Of a stretch of DNA of 25,857 bases, positions 7,659-14,698 are shown in pieces; position 1 is the stretch's first letter, and every line of letters starts with the position of its first letter. Made by a program: the position numbers and the translations under genes. Origin of the DNA: an uncultured Fretibacterium sp. Its GTDB lineage: Bacteria > Synergistota > Synergistia > Synergistales > Aminobacteriaceae. A model generated the notes under the pieces. The model worked only from the letters and a program-made list of their open reading frames with translations. It was not told the DNA's origin and did no database searches. The stretch is taken from positions 1-25,857 of the forward strand of contig CALAUZ010000418.1 in NCBI GenBank assembly GCA_937892105.1. Direction: 5' to 3'.

Positions 7659-7922
7659 TCATTTGTCCCTGTAATGTGAGCCGCACTGCGAAATCTCAAG
7701 ATTGCCGTTGTTAATTCTAAACACAATACGGTTTTTCTTGTCTATGTGAACACTGTAGAAACCAGCTAAATCTCCCTTTAATGGTTCGAGATGTCCTGAG
7801 CATTCGTAACCGTTACGGTCTATGTCGTTGATGAGGCTGTTAATTTTCCTGAGAGTTTTCCTATCCTGACCCTGCCAGTATAAATAATCCTCCCATGCTT
7901 CATCTGACCATATTTTGCGCAT
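7659..7922 (-). CDS. yoeB: YoeB-family toxin (ribosome-dependent mRNA interferase)
   Basis: An 87-residue Txe/YoeB toxin, which in the family cleaves mRNA in the ribosomal A site. It lines up with the E. coli protein almost residue for residue: WSDEAWEDYLYWQ at 5-17, LEPLKGDLAGF at 45-55 and CGSHY at 80-84. Glu46, Arg65, His83 and Tyr84, the known catalytic residues, are all kept, so it appears intact. The familiar SRRI segment is SVHI here, and three residues extend beyond the usual C-terminal Tyr. The ATG shares one base with the antitoxin stop (TAATG). It lies inside the hexuronate operon. Confidence 0.92.
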   Translation of the reverse strand: MRKIWSDEAWEDYLYWQGQDRKTLRKINSLINDIDRNGYECSGHLEPLKGDLAGFYSVHIDKKNRIVFRINNGNLEISQCGSHYRDK

Positions 7923-8179
7923 TAATCTGCCTCTATAAGCTCGTGTTCTTTTCCCTCTCCGGCATTCAGTTGGGCTATAGACTTACGTAAACGTTCCATG
8001 TTTGCAGGGCTGTAAAACGGGTCTTCGGGAGCCTCTATGTAAAATGGTATGCGCCTGTCTCTAAGCACTCTTACTGCATATACCATAAAAAATGTAGACA
8101 GGTTCATTCCCATTTCACTGACTATGCCCTCTAACTCCTCCTTCAGGCTGTCCTCAATTGTAAGCGTTACAGTTGCCAT
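7922..8179 (-). CDS. RelB/DinJ-like ribbon-helix-helix antitoxin
   Basis: An 85-residue antitoxin. The N-terminal strand ATVTLTIEDSLKEELE and the helices around GMNLSTFFMVYAVRVLRD give a RelB/DinJ-type DNA-binding fold. RRIPFYIEAPEDPFYSPANMERLRKSI is the typical toxin-binding tail. The cognate toxin next to it is YoeB, which in E. coli pairs with a Phd/YefM antitoxin, so this is a mixed pairing; similar RelB/DinJ-YoeB pairs are known in other bacteria. The ATG at 8179 lies one base after the uxaA stop codon, so it is probably translated by coupling. An upstream extension to 8263 overlaps uxaA and is unlikely. Confidence 0.88.
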   Translation of the reverse strand: MATVTLTIEDSLKEELEGIVSEMGMNLSTFFMVYAVRVLRDRRIPFYIEAPEDPFYSPANMERLRKSIAQLNAGEGKEHELIEAD

Positions 8180-8180
8180 G

Positions 8181-9668
8181 CTATAACGTTGCTCCCGTCT
8201 TGAACACCGCCATACCCTGAAATCCGTTAATCTCGTTCCGTGTCTTCCTGCCCTCTGCAACACTTAATACAAAATTATACAGTTCCCGTCCCTTCTCCGG
8301 AATTGTTCCGCTGTCAACAAGAGTTCCCGCATTGAAGTCTATCCAGTTTGCTTTGCGTGAGGCAAGGTCAGAATTACTCGCTATCTTCACCGTAGGTACA
8401 GGACAGCCAAAAGGAGTTCCCCTTCCCGTCGAGAACAGAACGATTTGCGCTCCCGCCGCTGCAAGTGCAGTAGAGGCCACAAGGTCATTGCCTGGTGCCG
8501 AAAGAAGGTTCAACCCCTGAACAGTAACCTTTTCCGAGTATGCAAGTACATCGTTGACGGGTGCAGTGCCGCTCTTCTGCGTACAGCCTAACGCCTTATC
8601 CTCAAGTGTCGTAATCCCTCCTGCTTTGTTGCCCGGTGAAGGGTTCTCGAAGACTGGAAGCCCGAATGACGCATAGTAATTCTTGAAACCGTTTATGAGG
8701 TTCACTGTCTTGCGGTATGTTGCCTCGTCTTCGCAACGGTTCATGAGAATAGTTTCTGCGCCGAACATTTCAGGTACTTCCGTGAGTATCGTTGCACCTC
8801 CCTGCGATATGAGTATGTCCGAGAAGCTGCCTATTGTTGGGTTGGCCGTAATTCCTGACAGACCATCGCTTCCGCCGCACTTCAGACCGACAATCAGCTT
8901 TGACGTTTCGCAAGGTACACGCCTGTCCTGCCTCATGGCATCAATAAGGCCGCGTATAATCTTCATGCCCGCTTCATGCTCATCATTAACGTCCTGAGAG
9001 ATGAGGAACTTCACGCGTTCATCGTCATAATTCCCCATGTATGGCCGTATGGTATCAATCCCGCTGTTCTCGCAGCCAAGACCAAGCATTAGCACTCCGC
9101 CAGCGTTAGGGTGGGTTGCAATGTCGGCGAGTATCTTTCTTGTATTCTCCTGATCATCAGCCATTTGCGAACAGCCGTAAGGGTGTGTGAATGCCCGAAC
9201 GTTCTCAACGCTTCCCCCCATAAGTTCGAGGGCTTCATGTTCGAGTGCCAGAGCAATATCATTAACGCAGCCCACAGTAGGTATAATCCACAGTTCATTG
9301 CGGACACCTACCCTGCCATTTTTGCGCAGATACCCCATGAACTTTCCTGGAATATTTTCTGGAAGACTCGGGTGTGTTGGGTGATACTCGTAATCGTGCG
9401 CTCCTGCCAGCAAAGTATGAGTGTTCTGGGTGTGAACGTGATGGCCCTGCGGAATATCACTGCTTGCCCCGCCAATAGGAAAACCGTACTTGATTACGGG
9501 CTCGCCCTTGTGTATATCGTGGAGTGATACCTTATGACCCATAGGGATATTTTCGCGAATGTCAAGGCTGAAGTCAGCTCCCGTAACTTTGATGCTCTCT
9601 CCTGCATTGAGAGGGCGCAGAGCTACGGCGACAGAATCGGACTCGTTTATGCGGATAAGTTCGTTCAT
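8181..9668 (-). CDS. uxaA: Altronate dehydratase
   Basis: Dehydrates D-altronate to 2-keto-3-deoxygluconate in galacturonate breakdown; iron-dependent in the family. At 495 residues it is full length. The N-terminal SAF domain runs to about residue 95. GYLRKNGRVGVRNELW near 112 opens the main domain, followed by HPYGCSQ, LGLGCEN, GLKCGGSDGLSGITANP and the late GRGTPFGCPVPTVKI. The Cys residues in GCEN, KCGGS and FGCP are candidate metal ligands. A strong Shine-Dalgarno AGGGGGG precedes ATG 9668. It is the first gene of the minus-strand operon. The reductase that makes altronate (UxaB) is not in the window. Confidence 0.95.
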   Translation of the reverse strand: MNELIRINESDSVAVALRPLNAGESIKVTGADFSLDIRENIPMGHKVSLHDIHKGEPVIKYGFPIGGASSDIPQGHHVHTQNTHTLLAGAHDYEYHPTHPSLPENIPGKFMGYLRKNGRVGVRNELWIIPTVGCVNDIALALEHEALELMGGSVENVRAFTHPYGCSQMADDQENTRKILADIATHPNAGGVLMLGLGCENSGIDTIRPYMGNYDDERVKFLISQDVNDEHEAGMKIIRGLIDAMRQDRRVPCETSKLIVGLKCGGSDGLSGITANPTIGSFSDILISQGGATILTEVPEMFGAETILMNRCEDEATYRKTVNLINGFKNYYASFGLPVFENPSPGNKAGGITTLEDKALGCTQKSGTAPVNDVLAYSEKVTVQGLNLLSAPGNDLVASTALAAAGAQIVLFSTGRGTPFGCPVPTVKIASNSDLASRKANWIDFNAGTLVDSGTIPEKGRELYNFVLSVAEGRKTRNEINGFQGMAVFKTGATL

Positions 9669-9711
9669 GTGTGAAAAGCCCCCCTGAAAAATTGTTATTG
9701 TGACATAAAGT

Positions 9712-9717
9712 ATTATA
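9712..9717 (-). promoter_or_regulatory. Candidate -10 element for the uxaA operon
   Basis: On the minus strand a perfect TATAAT, preceded directly by TG, lies about 43 bases upstream of the uxaA start. No good -35 hexamer is visible at 16-18 bases. It shares the 169-base divergent gap with the fprA promoter, so the two operons could be co-regulated. Confidence 0.45.
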
Positions 9718-9785
9718 CAGTCATGAAGCGTTAAATAGTTTGTGTTTTTGGCTGGACGTTAGCAAGTTCCGGCAAACATTAAACA

Positions 9786-9794
9786 TGATACAAT
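9786..9794 (+). promoter_or_regulatory. Extended -10 promoter of fprA
   Basis: TGATACAAT fits the extended -10 form TGnTATAAT with one mismatch and ends 43 bases before the fprA start. The -35 region (TTCCGG at 9767-9772, 16-base spacer) is poor, as is common for extended -10 promoters. The same nonamer type recurs before other genes in this window. Confidence 0.55.
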
Positions 9795-9837
9795 TACAAC
9801 GACAATAATGAAAACTCATAGAAGGAGAACTTAATAC

Positions 9838-11028
9838 ATGTACAACGCAATACAGGCAAATAAAGATACATGGTGGCTCGGCGTTAATGACTTCAGCACT
9901 GACCTGTTCGAGTCTCTCTGGCCTCTTCCGCAGGGAGTTGCCTACAATGCATATGCTGTTCTGGGTACTACAGCAACAGCCGCAATCGACACGGTGAAAG
10001 GCCCGTACCTCGACGAATACGTCAACAAACTCACCGAAGCACTTGGGCACAGGACGCTGAACTACCTAGTAGTGAACCACATGGAGCCTGACCACGCAGG
10101 TTTAATCTCGCAGCTCAAAGCGATATGGCCTTCACTGAAGTTCATCGGCAACGCTAAAACTGTCCCAATGCTCAAGGGTTATCACGGAATAACTGAGGAT
10201 ATTATCACGGTTAAGGACGGAGACACGTTAGATCTCGGCGGCCATGTTCTGAGGTTCTTTACTGTCCCTATGCTTCATTGGCCTGAAAGTATGGTTACGT
10301 TCGACACTACAACAGGGGTGTTATTCTCGAACGATTCTTTCGGCGGCTTTGGAGCGCATGAGGGAGGAATATTCGATGATGAGAAGAATAATTCACGCTG
10401 GGAAGATGAAATGCTAAGGTATTACGCCTGCATAGTAGGAAAATACTCCAACATTGTACAGGTTGCCTTGAAGAAACTTGGCGGCCTGCCAATAACAAAT
10501 ATATTCCCATCTCACGGAACATTATTCAGAAAGGACATAAAGCAGGTAATCTCGCTCTATGACAAGTGGAGCAGGTACGAGGCAGAACCCGGTGCTGTCG
10601 TGGTGTACGGCTCAATGTACGGTAACACCAGACGCATGGCAGAGGCTGTATGTTCGGGGCTTTCCGGCGCAAAGGTAAAAGATGTAAGGCTCTATGATGT
10701 ATCACGCACTGACGCTTCATACATTCTCCGTGATATATGGAAGTTCAAGGCATTCGCATTACTGGCCTGCACGTATAACACTCAGCTTTTCCCGCCTATG
10801 GAAGCGTTATGTTCAAAGCTGCTCAGCCGTATGCCAAAGAACAAGGTTATCGGTCTTTCAGGCAGCTACACTTGGAGCAAGGGAGCATTAACTGCACTTC
10901 AGGAGTATGCAGAGAAGAGTAAACTGGAGAAGGTTGGGCCGGAAGTCGAAGTGTACACATCGCCTACGCCCGAAGATTTAGAGAAACTCTGTGAGCTTGG
11001 CAAAAACTTAGGGGAAGCGATTGCATGA
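9838..11028 (+). CDS. fprA: Flavodiiron protein (O2/NO reductase)
   Basis: Reduces O2 to water or NO to N2O and protects anaerobes; cytosolic. It has 396 residues: a metallo-beta-lactamase-like diiron domain (about 1-250), then a flavodoxin domain (about 255-396). The diiron ligands are all visible: His81, Glu83, Asp85 (with adjacent His86) in HMEPDH, His147 in LHWPES, Asp166 in SNDSFG and His226 in FPSHG. The FMN phosphate loop is YGSMYGNTRRMAEAV. It has no fused rubredoxin, so an external electron donor is needed. AAGGAG lies 10 bases before the ATG. The gene overlaps speE by 4 bases. Confidence 0.95.
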   Translation: MYNAIQANKDTWWLGVNDFSTDLFESLWPLPQGVAYNAYAVLGTTATAAIDTVKGPYLDEYVNKLTEALGHRTLNYLVVNHMEPDHAGLISQLKAIWPSLKFIGNAKTVPMLKGYHGITEDIITVKDGDTLDLGGHVLRFFTVPMLHWPESMVTFDTTTGVLFSNDSFGGFGAHEGGIFDDEKNNSRWEDEMLRYYACIVGKYSNIVQVALKKLGGLPITNIFPSHGTLFRKDIKQVISLYDKWSRYEAEPGAVVVYGSMYGNTRRMAEAVCSGLSGAKVKDVRLYDVSRTDASYILRDIWKFKAFALLACTYNTQLFPPMEALCSKLLSRMPKNKVIGLSGSYTWSKGALTALQEYAEKSKLEKVGPEVEVYTSPTPEDLEKLCELGKNLGEAIA

Positions 11029-11876
11029 GCGAATATGTTACGAGGCCAAAGAGGACGAATGATCTCTGGCTAAGTGAATACAGTACCGACAACCTAAAAC
11101 TCTCAATGCGCGTAAAATCTATGCTTCACACGGAGACTACGCCGTATCAAGACATGCTTATAGCCGACACATACGAATACGGAAGAGTGTTAATGCTTGA
11201 CGGTGCGTTCCAGCTCACGGAGAAGGACGAGTTCACGTATTCCGAGATGATGGCACATGTTCCGCTCTGCGCACACCCTAACCCTGAGAAAGTGCTTATT
11301 ATAGGCGGAGGAGACGGGGCAATAATGCGTGAAGCCCTGAAACATGAATGTGTGAAGAAGTGTACCCTTATAGACATTGACGAACGTGTTATAGCGTGTT
11401 CAAAGGAGTATCTTCCGTTTGCCGGCTGTTCATTCTCAGACGCAAGAGCGGACGTGAAGTGTATGGACGCGATGAAGTATATACGTGATACTGATGAACG
11501 CTATGATGTTGTTATTGTTGACAGCACTGACCCTGTAGATTTTGCGGCTGGGTTGTTCAGGTCTGATTTCTATGCTGACGTTAAGCGGGTAATGTCGGAT
11601 AATGCTATGCTTTCGGAGCTTACAGAATCTCCGTTCACTGATACGGACTTAATGATGCAGGCAATTCGGGAAATGCGGAAGGTGTTTCCTCTTGTTCGAG
11701 TGTACTGGGGAGTTGTGCCTACATACCCTTCAGGAATGTGGACGTATGGTCTTGCCTCAATGGGCGTTGAACCTTCTGTGCCAGTCAGGACAGTGAACCC
11801 GACAAGGTATTACACGAATGATATTCACAGGGCATCGTTTGTGCTTCCGCCGTTCCTTGATGAAATGATACAATGA
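11025..11876 (+). CDS. speE: Polyamine aminopropyltransferase (spermidine synthase)
   Basis: Transfers an aminopropyl group from decarboxylated SAM to putrescine. At 283 residues it is of normal length. YQDMLIADT near residue 41, MLDGAFQLTEKDEFTYSEMMAH near 57-78 (the gatekeeping loop), VLIIGGGDGAIMRE near 89 (SAM-binding glycine motif), IDIDERVI and VIVDSTDP near 164 are classical. The usual YHEM is YSEM here, a His-to-Ser change near the substrate pocket that could alter amine preference. ATGA overlap with fprA makes an unusual two-gene unit. No speD is visible. Its last codons contain a TGATACAAT motif, and a hairpin follows. Confidence 0.92.
   Translation: MSEYVTRPKRTNDLWLSEYSTDNLKLSMRVKSMLHTETTPYQDMLIADTYEYGRVLMLDGAFQLTEKDEFTYSEMMAHVPLCAHPNPEKVLIIGGGDGAIMREALKHECVKKCTLIDIDERVIACSKEYLPFAGCSFSDARADVKCMDAMKYIRDTDERYDVVIVDSTDPVDFAAGLFRSDFYADVKRVMSDNAMLSELTESPFTDTDLMMQAIREMRKVFPLVRVYWGVVPTYPSGMWTYGLASMGVEPSVPVRTVNPTRYYTNDIHRASFVLPPFLDEMIQ
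11866..11874 (+). promoter_or_regulatory. Possible extended -10 element inside the speE 3' end
   Basis: TGATACAAT, identical to the nonamer before fprA, lies in the codons for the last three residues of speE and 82 bases before the PP2C start. A transcript from here would begin just before the hairpin at 11884, so it may be fortuitous. Confidence 0.25.
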
Positions 11877-11883
11877 TAGCGAC

Positions 11884-11930
11884 ATTCCCCCCGGCCGTAG
11901 TGAGCTGAGGGGAATATATTTTGTTTTCTG
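11884..11930 (+). terminator. Probable intrinsic terminator after speE
   Basis: ATTCCCC at 11884-11890 pairs perfectly with GGGGAAT at 11909-11915. Further pairs (C-G, G-T, G-C, C-G) extend the stem inward across one mismatch. A T-rich run (ATATTTTGTTTTC) follows. It separates fprA-speE from the PP2C gene. Confidence 0.65.
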
Positions 11931-11956
11931 CCGGCACAAAGGGAAGGTGAATAATC

Positions 11957-12745
11957 GTGTCATTACAGGTGAAATTTGCGGTACGTTCTGAGACGGGATA
12001 CAAGAGGAATAACAACGAGGATAACTTTTTCTGCAATGGAATATACATGACGGAATTAGAGCGTGACAGACCATACTTCCTTAACGGTATTGCTTCAGTC
12101 CCATGTATATTTGCAGTATTTGACGGTATGGGGGGTCATGAATGCGGGGAAGCTGCTTCACTTATGGCTGCGGAAACCCTAGCGGAACATGCAGAGAAGA
12201 TACGGTGCGGATCGTTCCGAGAGATTGATGATTATGTTCATGGTGCGGCGATGAGGCTGACTGCAATGATGAGGGAACGCAAAATACTTACAGGTACAAC
12301 GATGGTGCTTTTGACGTGCCGGGAAAATTCGTTCATGACATTCCATCTTGGAGACTCAAGGGCATACAGGCTGAAGGGTGATACGCTTTTGAAGTCAACG
12401 GACGACCACACACTTGCGGCAGAAATGGTGAGTATGGGAATGTTAAGCCCGCGAAAAGCAATGTATAGTCCTTACTGGCATTCACTGACACGGTTTCTCG
12501 GTGTTACGGACGAGGTAAAGGCTTCCCCTGATGTGAACGGCCCGTTTGAGTGTATTGAGAACAGGAGGGTTCTTCTCTGCACTGATGGATTGACTGACAT
12601 GCTTTCCCATCGTGAGATTTCGCAGCTCGTGAAGTCTGGCGAAAATCCTGCTGATACTGTAAATAACCTAGTTGATGCTGCACTGTCTAAGGGCGGGTAT
12701 GATAATGTAACCTGCATAGTTCTTGATTTTACGGAGGGGGAGTAA
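11957..12745 (+). CDS. PP2C-family Ser/Thr protein phosphatase
   Basis: A metal-dependent phosphatase of 262 residues, single domain and cytosolic. Motifs run in order: TGYKRNNNEDNF near residue 13, FAVFDGMGGHECGEAA near 52, GTTMVLLTC near 114, FHLGDSRAYRL near 128, STDDHTLA near 145, LLCTDGLTDML near 208 and GGYDNVTCIVL near 247. The metal-binding Asp residues are all present. The start is GTG at 11957, supported by AAGGTG seven bases upstream; no ATG fits. It resembles PrpC/Stp phosphatases that reverse Hanks-type kinases, yet no kinase gene is beside it. The next gene follows after 2 bases. Confidence 0.92.
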   Translation: MSLQVKFAVRSETGYKRNNNEDNFFCNGIYMTELERDRPYFLNGIASVPCIFAVFDGMGGHECGEAASLMAAETLAEHAEKIRCGSFREIDDYVHGAAMRLTAMMRERKILTGTTMVLLTCRENSFMTFHLGDSRAYRLKGDTLLKSTDDHTLAAEMVSMGMLSPRKAMYSPYWHSLTRFLGVTDEVKASPDVNGPFECIENRRVLLCTDGLTDMLSHREISQLVKSGENPADTVNNLVDAALSKGGYDNVTCIVLDFTEGE

Positions 12746-12747
12746 TA

Positions 12748-13650
12748 ATGAGGCTTGCTTTTGCTTCAAACTATTTTAACCATCACCAGAAGGAGTTAGC
12801 TGAGGAGTTCAGGAAGATTTACGGTGATGATTATGTGTTCATAGCATTTACTCCTTTTAACTCTAAACGTCTCGCGATAGGCTATCATGACATGAACGAT
12901 GAACCCTTTGTGTTTAGAGCTTACGACAGCCCTGAAACGATGTCTGAAGCCCGCAGAATGATAGATGACGCTGAATGTGTAATTATTGGTGGAATGCCAG
13001 TGAGTTACGTTAGCAACAGGCTGAAACTTGGAAAAATTACGTTTATGCAGTCGGAACGTTTCTTCAAAGGGCCGCTGTGGAAGGATACCGTGCGTTTTCT
13101 GAAATATTGCAGGTATACGGGTGGAAGACATGAAGCCAGGAATGAGAGGGCAAAATTCTACCTTCTTTGCGCCGGAGCGTTCACTGCATGGGACTATAAC
13201 ACTTGCGGACTGTTCAAGGGGAAAGCATACCGTTGGGGGTATTTCCCTGAAGTCAGAAGGTATGATGATATTGACGGTCTTATTTCGCGGAAGGGACAGG
13301 GAAGTATTCTTTGGGCGGGAATATTTCTGGACTGGAAGCACCCTGATATTGCTATGAAACTTGCCGGAAGACTTAGGGACATGAATATTCCGTTTCACGT
13401 GAAGATTACAGGTTCAGGGGAAATGCAGGAGGAGTTATCGCGTATGTCTGATGATATGTCTCTTGGGAGTGTGAGGTCGTGGGACGAGGGGCCTTGCAGT
13501 GTTGCTCCTATTTTGGTATGAAATGCTACAAAAAGAAGCTGCATTGCCAAAACAATGTGGCGTACTTTCGTTGAAATGCGCAGACGCAACTCTATGTTCA
13601 TCAACAGGTTGCTAAATGAGTATTACGCAAAGAAGGGTATTACACTCTGA
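12748..13650 (+). pseudogene. Truncated glycosyltransferase (GT4-like), frame open beyond a TGA
   Basis: The first 257 codons (12748-13521) encode a GT-B glycosyltransferase-like start: FASNYFNHHQKELAEEF at the N terminus, VIIGGMPVSYVSNRL near 74 and ILWAGIFLDWKHPDIAMKLAGRL near 187, the opening of the nucleotide-sugar domain. The family's NEGWG-type donor-binding motif and following helices are absent. After EGPCSVAPILV a TGA at 13519 ends the frame, yet the same frame stays open to 13650 and reads like coding sequence (TFVEMRRRNSMFINRLLNEYY). I read this as an internal deletion or junction plus a nonsense change. A strong Shine-Dalgarno (GGAGGGGGAG) means the first part is probably still translated. 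Confidence 0.65.
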
Positions 13651-13656
13651 TATAAT
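13648..13656 (+). promoter_or_regulatory. Extended -10 promoter of garR
   Basis: TGATATAAT is a perfect extended -10 element ending 36 bases before the garR start. It overlaps the last stop codon (13648-13650) of the preceding decayed frame. No convincing -35 is present. Confidence 0.6.
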
Positions 13657-13692
13657 AACAGCCAAATTCCACACAAGAGAGGTAACACACAA

Positions 13693-14589
13693 ATGAAGAT
13701 AGGATTTATCGGACTGGGCATAATGGGAAAACCTATGGCCAAGAACCTCATTAAGGCAGGCCATGAACTCCGCGTTTATGACCGCACGAAAGCCGTAGTC
13801 GATGACGTAGTAGCCTTCGGGAACGGAAAAGCCGTAGCCGCCTCAAACGCAGTAGAGGCCGCAAAAGGAGCAGAGCTTGTCCTCACAATGCTTCCCAACT
13901 CCCCCCATGTCAAAAGCGTAATGCTTGAGGACGACAAAGTTGCCGACTACATGGAGAAGGGTGCAACATTCATTGACATGTCATCAATCAACCCCATAGC
14001 AAGCCGCGAAATCGCAGATGCACTCGCAAAAAAGGGTATAGATATGCTTGACGCTCCAGTCTCAGGCGGAGAACCTAAAGCAATAGACGGAACATTGAGC
14101 TTCATGGTTGGCGGGAAAAAAGAAGTTTTCGCAAAGTTTGAACCTGTCCTCAAGGCTATGGGTTCAAGCGTCGTCCTTTGCGGGGAAATCGGCGCAGGCA
14201 ACGTTACAAAACTATGCAACCAGATCGTTGTCGCCGTCAACATTGCCGCAGTCAGTGAGGCTCTCATGCTCGGCAAAAAGGCTGGCGTTGACCCCGAAGC
14301 AATCTATCAGGCAATACGCGGAGGACTTGCAGGTTCAACAGTAATGGACGCAAAAGCTCCAATGATTATGGATCGCAACTTCAAGCCGGGCTTCAAGATT
14401 GACCTTCACATCAAAGACCTCAATAACGTAATGGACGCGGCTAAATCCGTAGACAGCCCTATACCTTTGACGGCACAGGTGTTCGAGATGATGAAGATAC
14501 TTCACGGCGACGGCAAAGGCCAGAATGACCACAGCGCACTCGCCCTCGTCTATGAAAAGATGGCTAACACCGAAATTACACGCGGCTAA
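13693..14589 (+). CDS. garR: 2-hydroxy-3-oxopropionate (tartronate semialdehyde) reductase
   Basis: NAD(P)-dependent beta-hydroxyacid dehydrogenase of 298 residues that reduces tartronate semialdehyde to glycerate. The Rossmann start IGFIGLGIMGKPMAKNL is at residues 3-19, the substrate-binding DAPVSGGEPKA near 119, the catalytic Lys in GNVTKLCNQ near 173 and the C-terminal LKDLN-type helix (HIKDLNNVMDAA) near 237. The shape fits GarR/GlxR best, though 3-hydroxyisobutyrate dehydrogenase relatives look similar. It appears monocistronic with its own promoter. No glucarate dehydratase, aldolase or glyoxylate carboligase is adjacent, so its pathway is not shown here. Confidence 0.88.
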   Translation: MKIGFIGLGIMGKPMAKNLIKAGHELRVYDRTKAVVDDVVAFGNGKAVAASNAVEAAKGAELVLTMLPNSPHVKSVMLEDDKVADYMEKGATFIDMSSINPIASREIADALAKKGIDMLDAPVSGGEPKAIDGTLSFMVGGKKEVFAKFEPVLKAMGSSVVLCGEIGAGNVTKLCNQIVVAVNIAAVSEALMLGKKAGVDPEAIYQAIRGGLAGSTVMDAKAPMIMDRNFKPGFKIDLHIKDLNNVMDAAKSVDSPIPLTAQVFEMMKILHGDGKGQNDHSALALVYEKMANTEITRG

Positions 14590-14627
14590 TCACTTCACAA
14601 AGTCTTCATACAGCCTGAATATACTTT

Positions 14628-14669
14628 ACCCTGTGATTGTAGTGCAAATATATACTATTTTCACAGGGT
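14628..14669. repeat. 9-bp inverted repeat upstream of tolC
   Basis: ACCCTGTGA (14628-14636) and TCACAGGGT (14661-14669) are perfect inverted arms around a 24-base AT-rich centre containing TATACT (14651-14656), a possible -10. It lies in the 109-base gap between garR and tolC. It could be a two-site operator for the export operon or a weak garR terminator; no T-run follows, which favours an operator. Confidence 0.5.
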
Positions 14670-14698
14670 TTAATTCTATCCTCAGGAGTTTATCGTAA

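Noticed and set aside
8180..8263. Upstream extension of the RelB/DinJ antitoxin
   Set aside because: It lies wholly inside the uxaA end in another frame and adds Arg-rich residues foreign to the family.
9696..9720. CRP-like half-site TGTGACAT in the uxaA/fprA gap
   Set aside because: Only one half matches; the partner half is absent at the required spacing.
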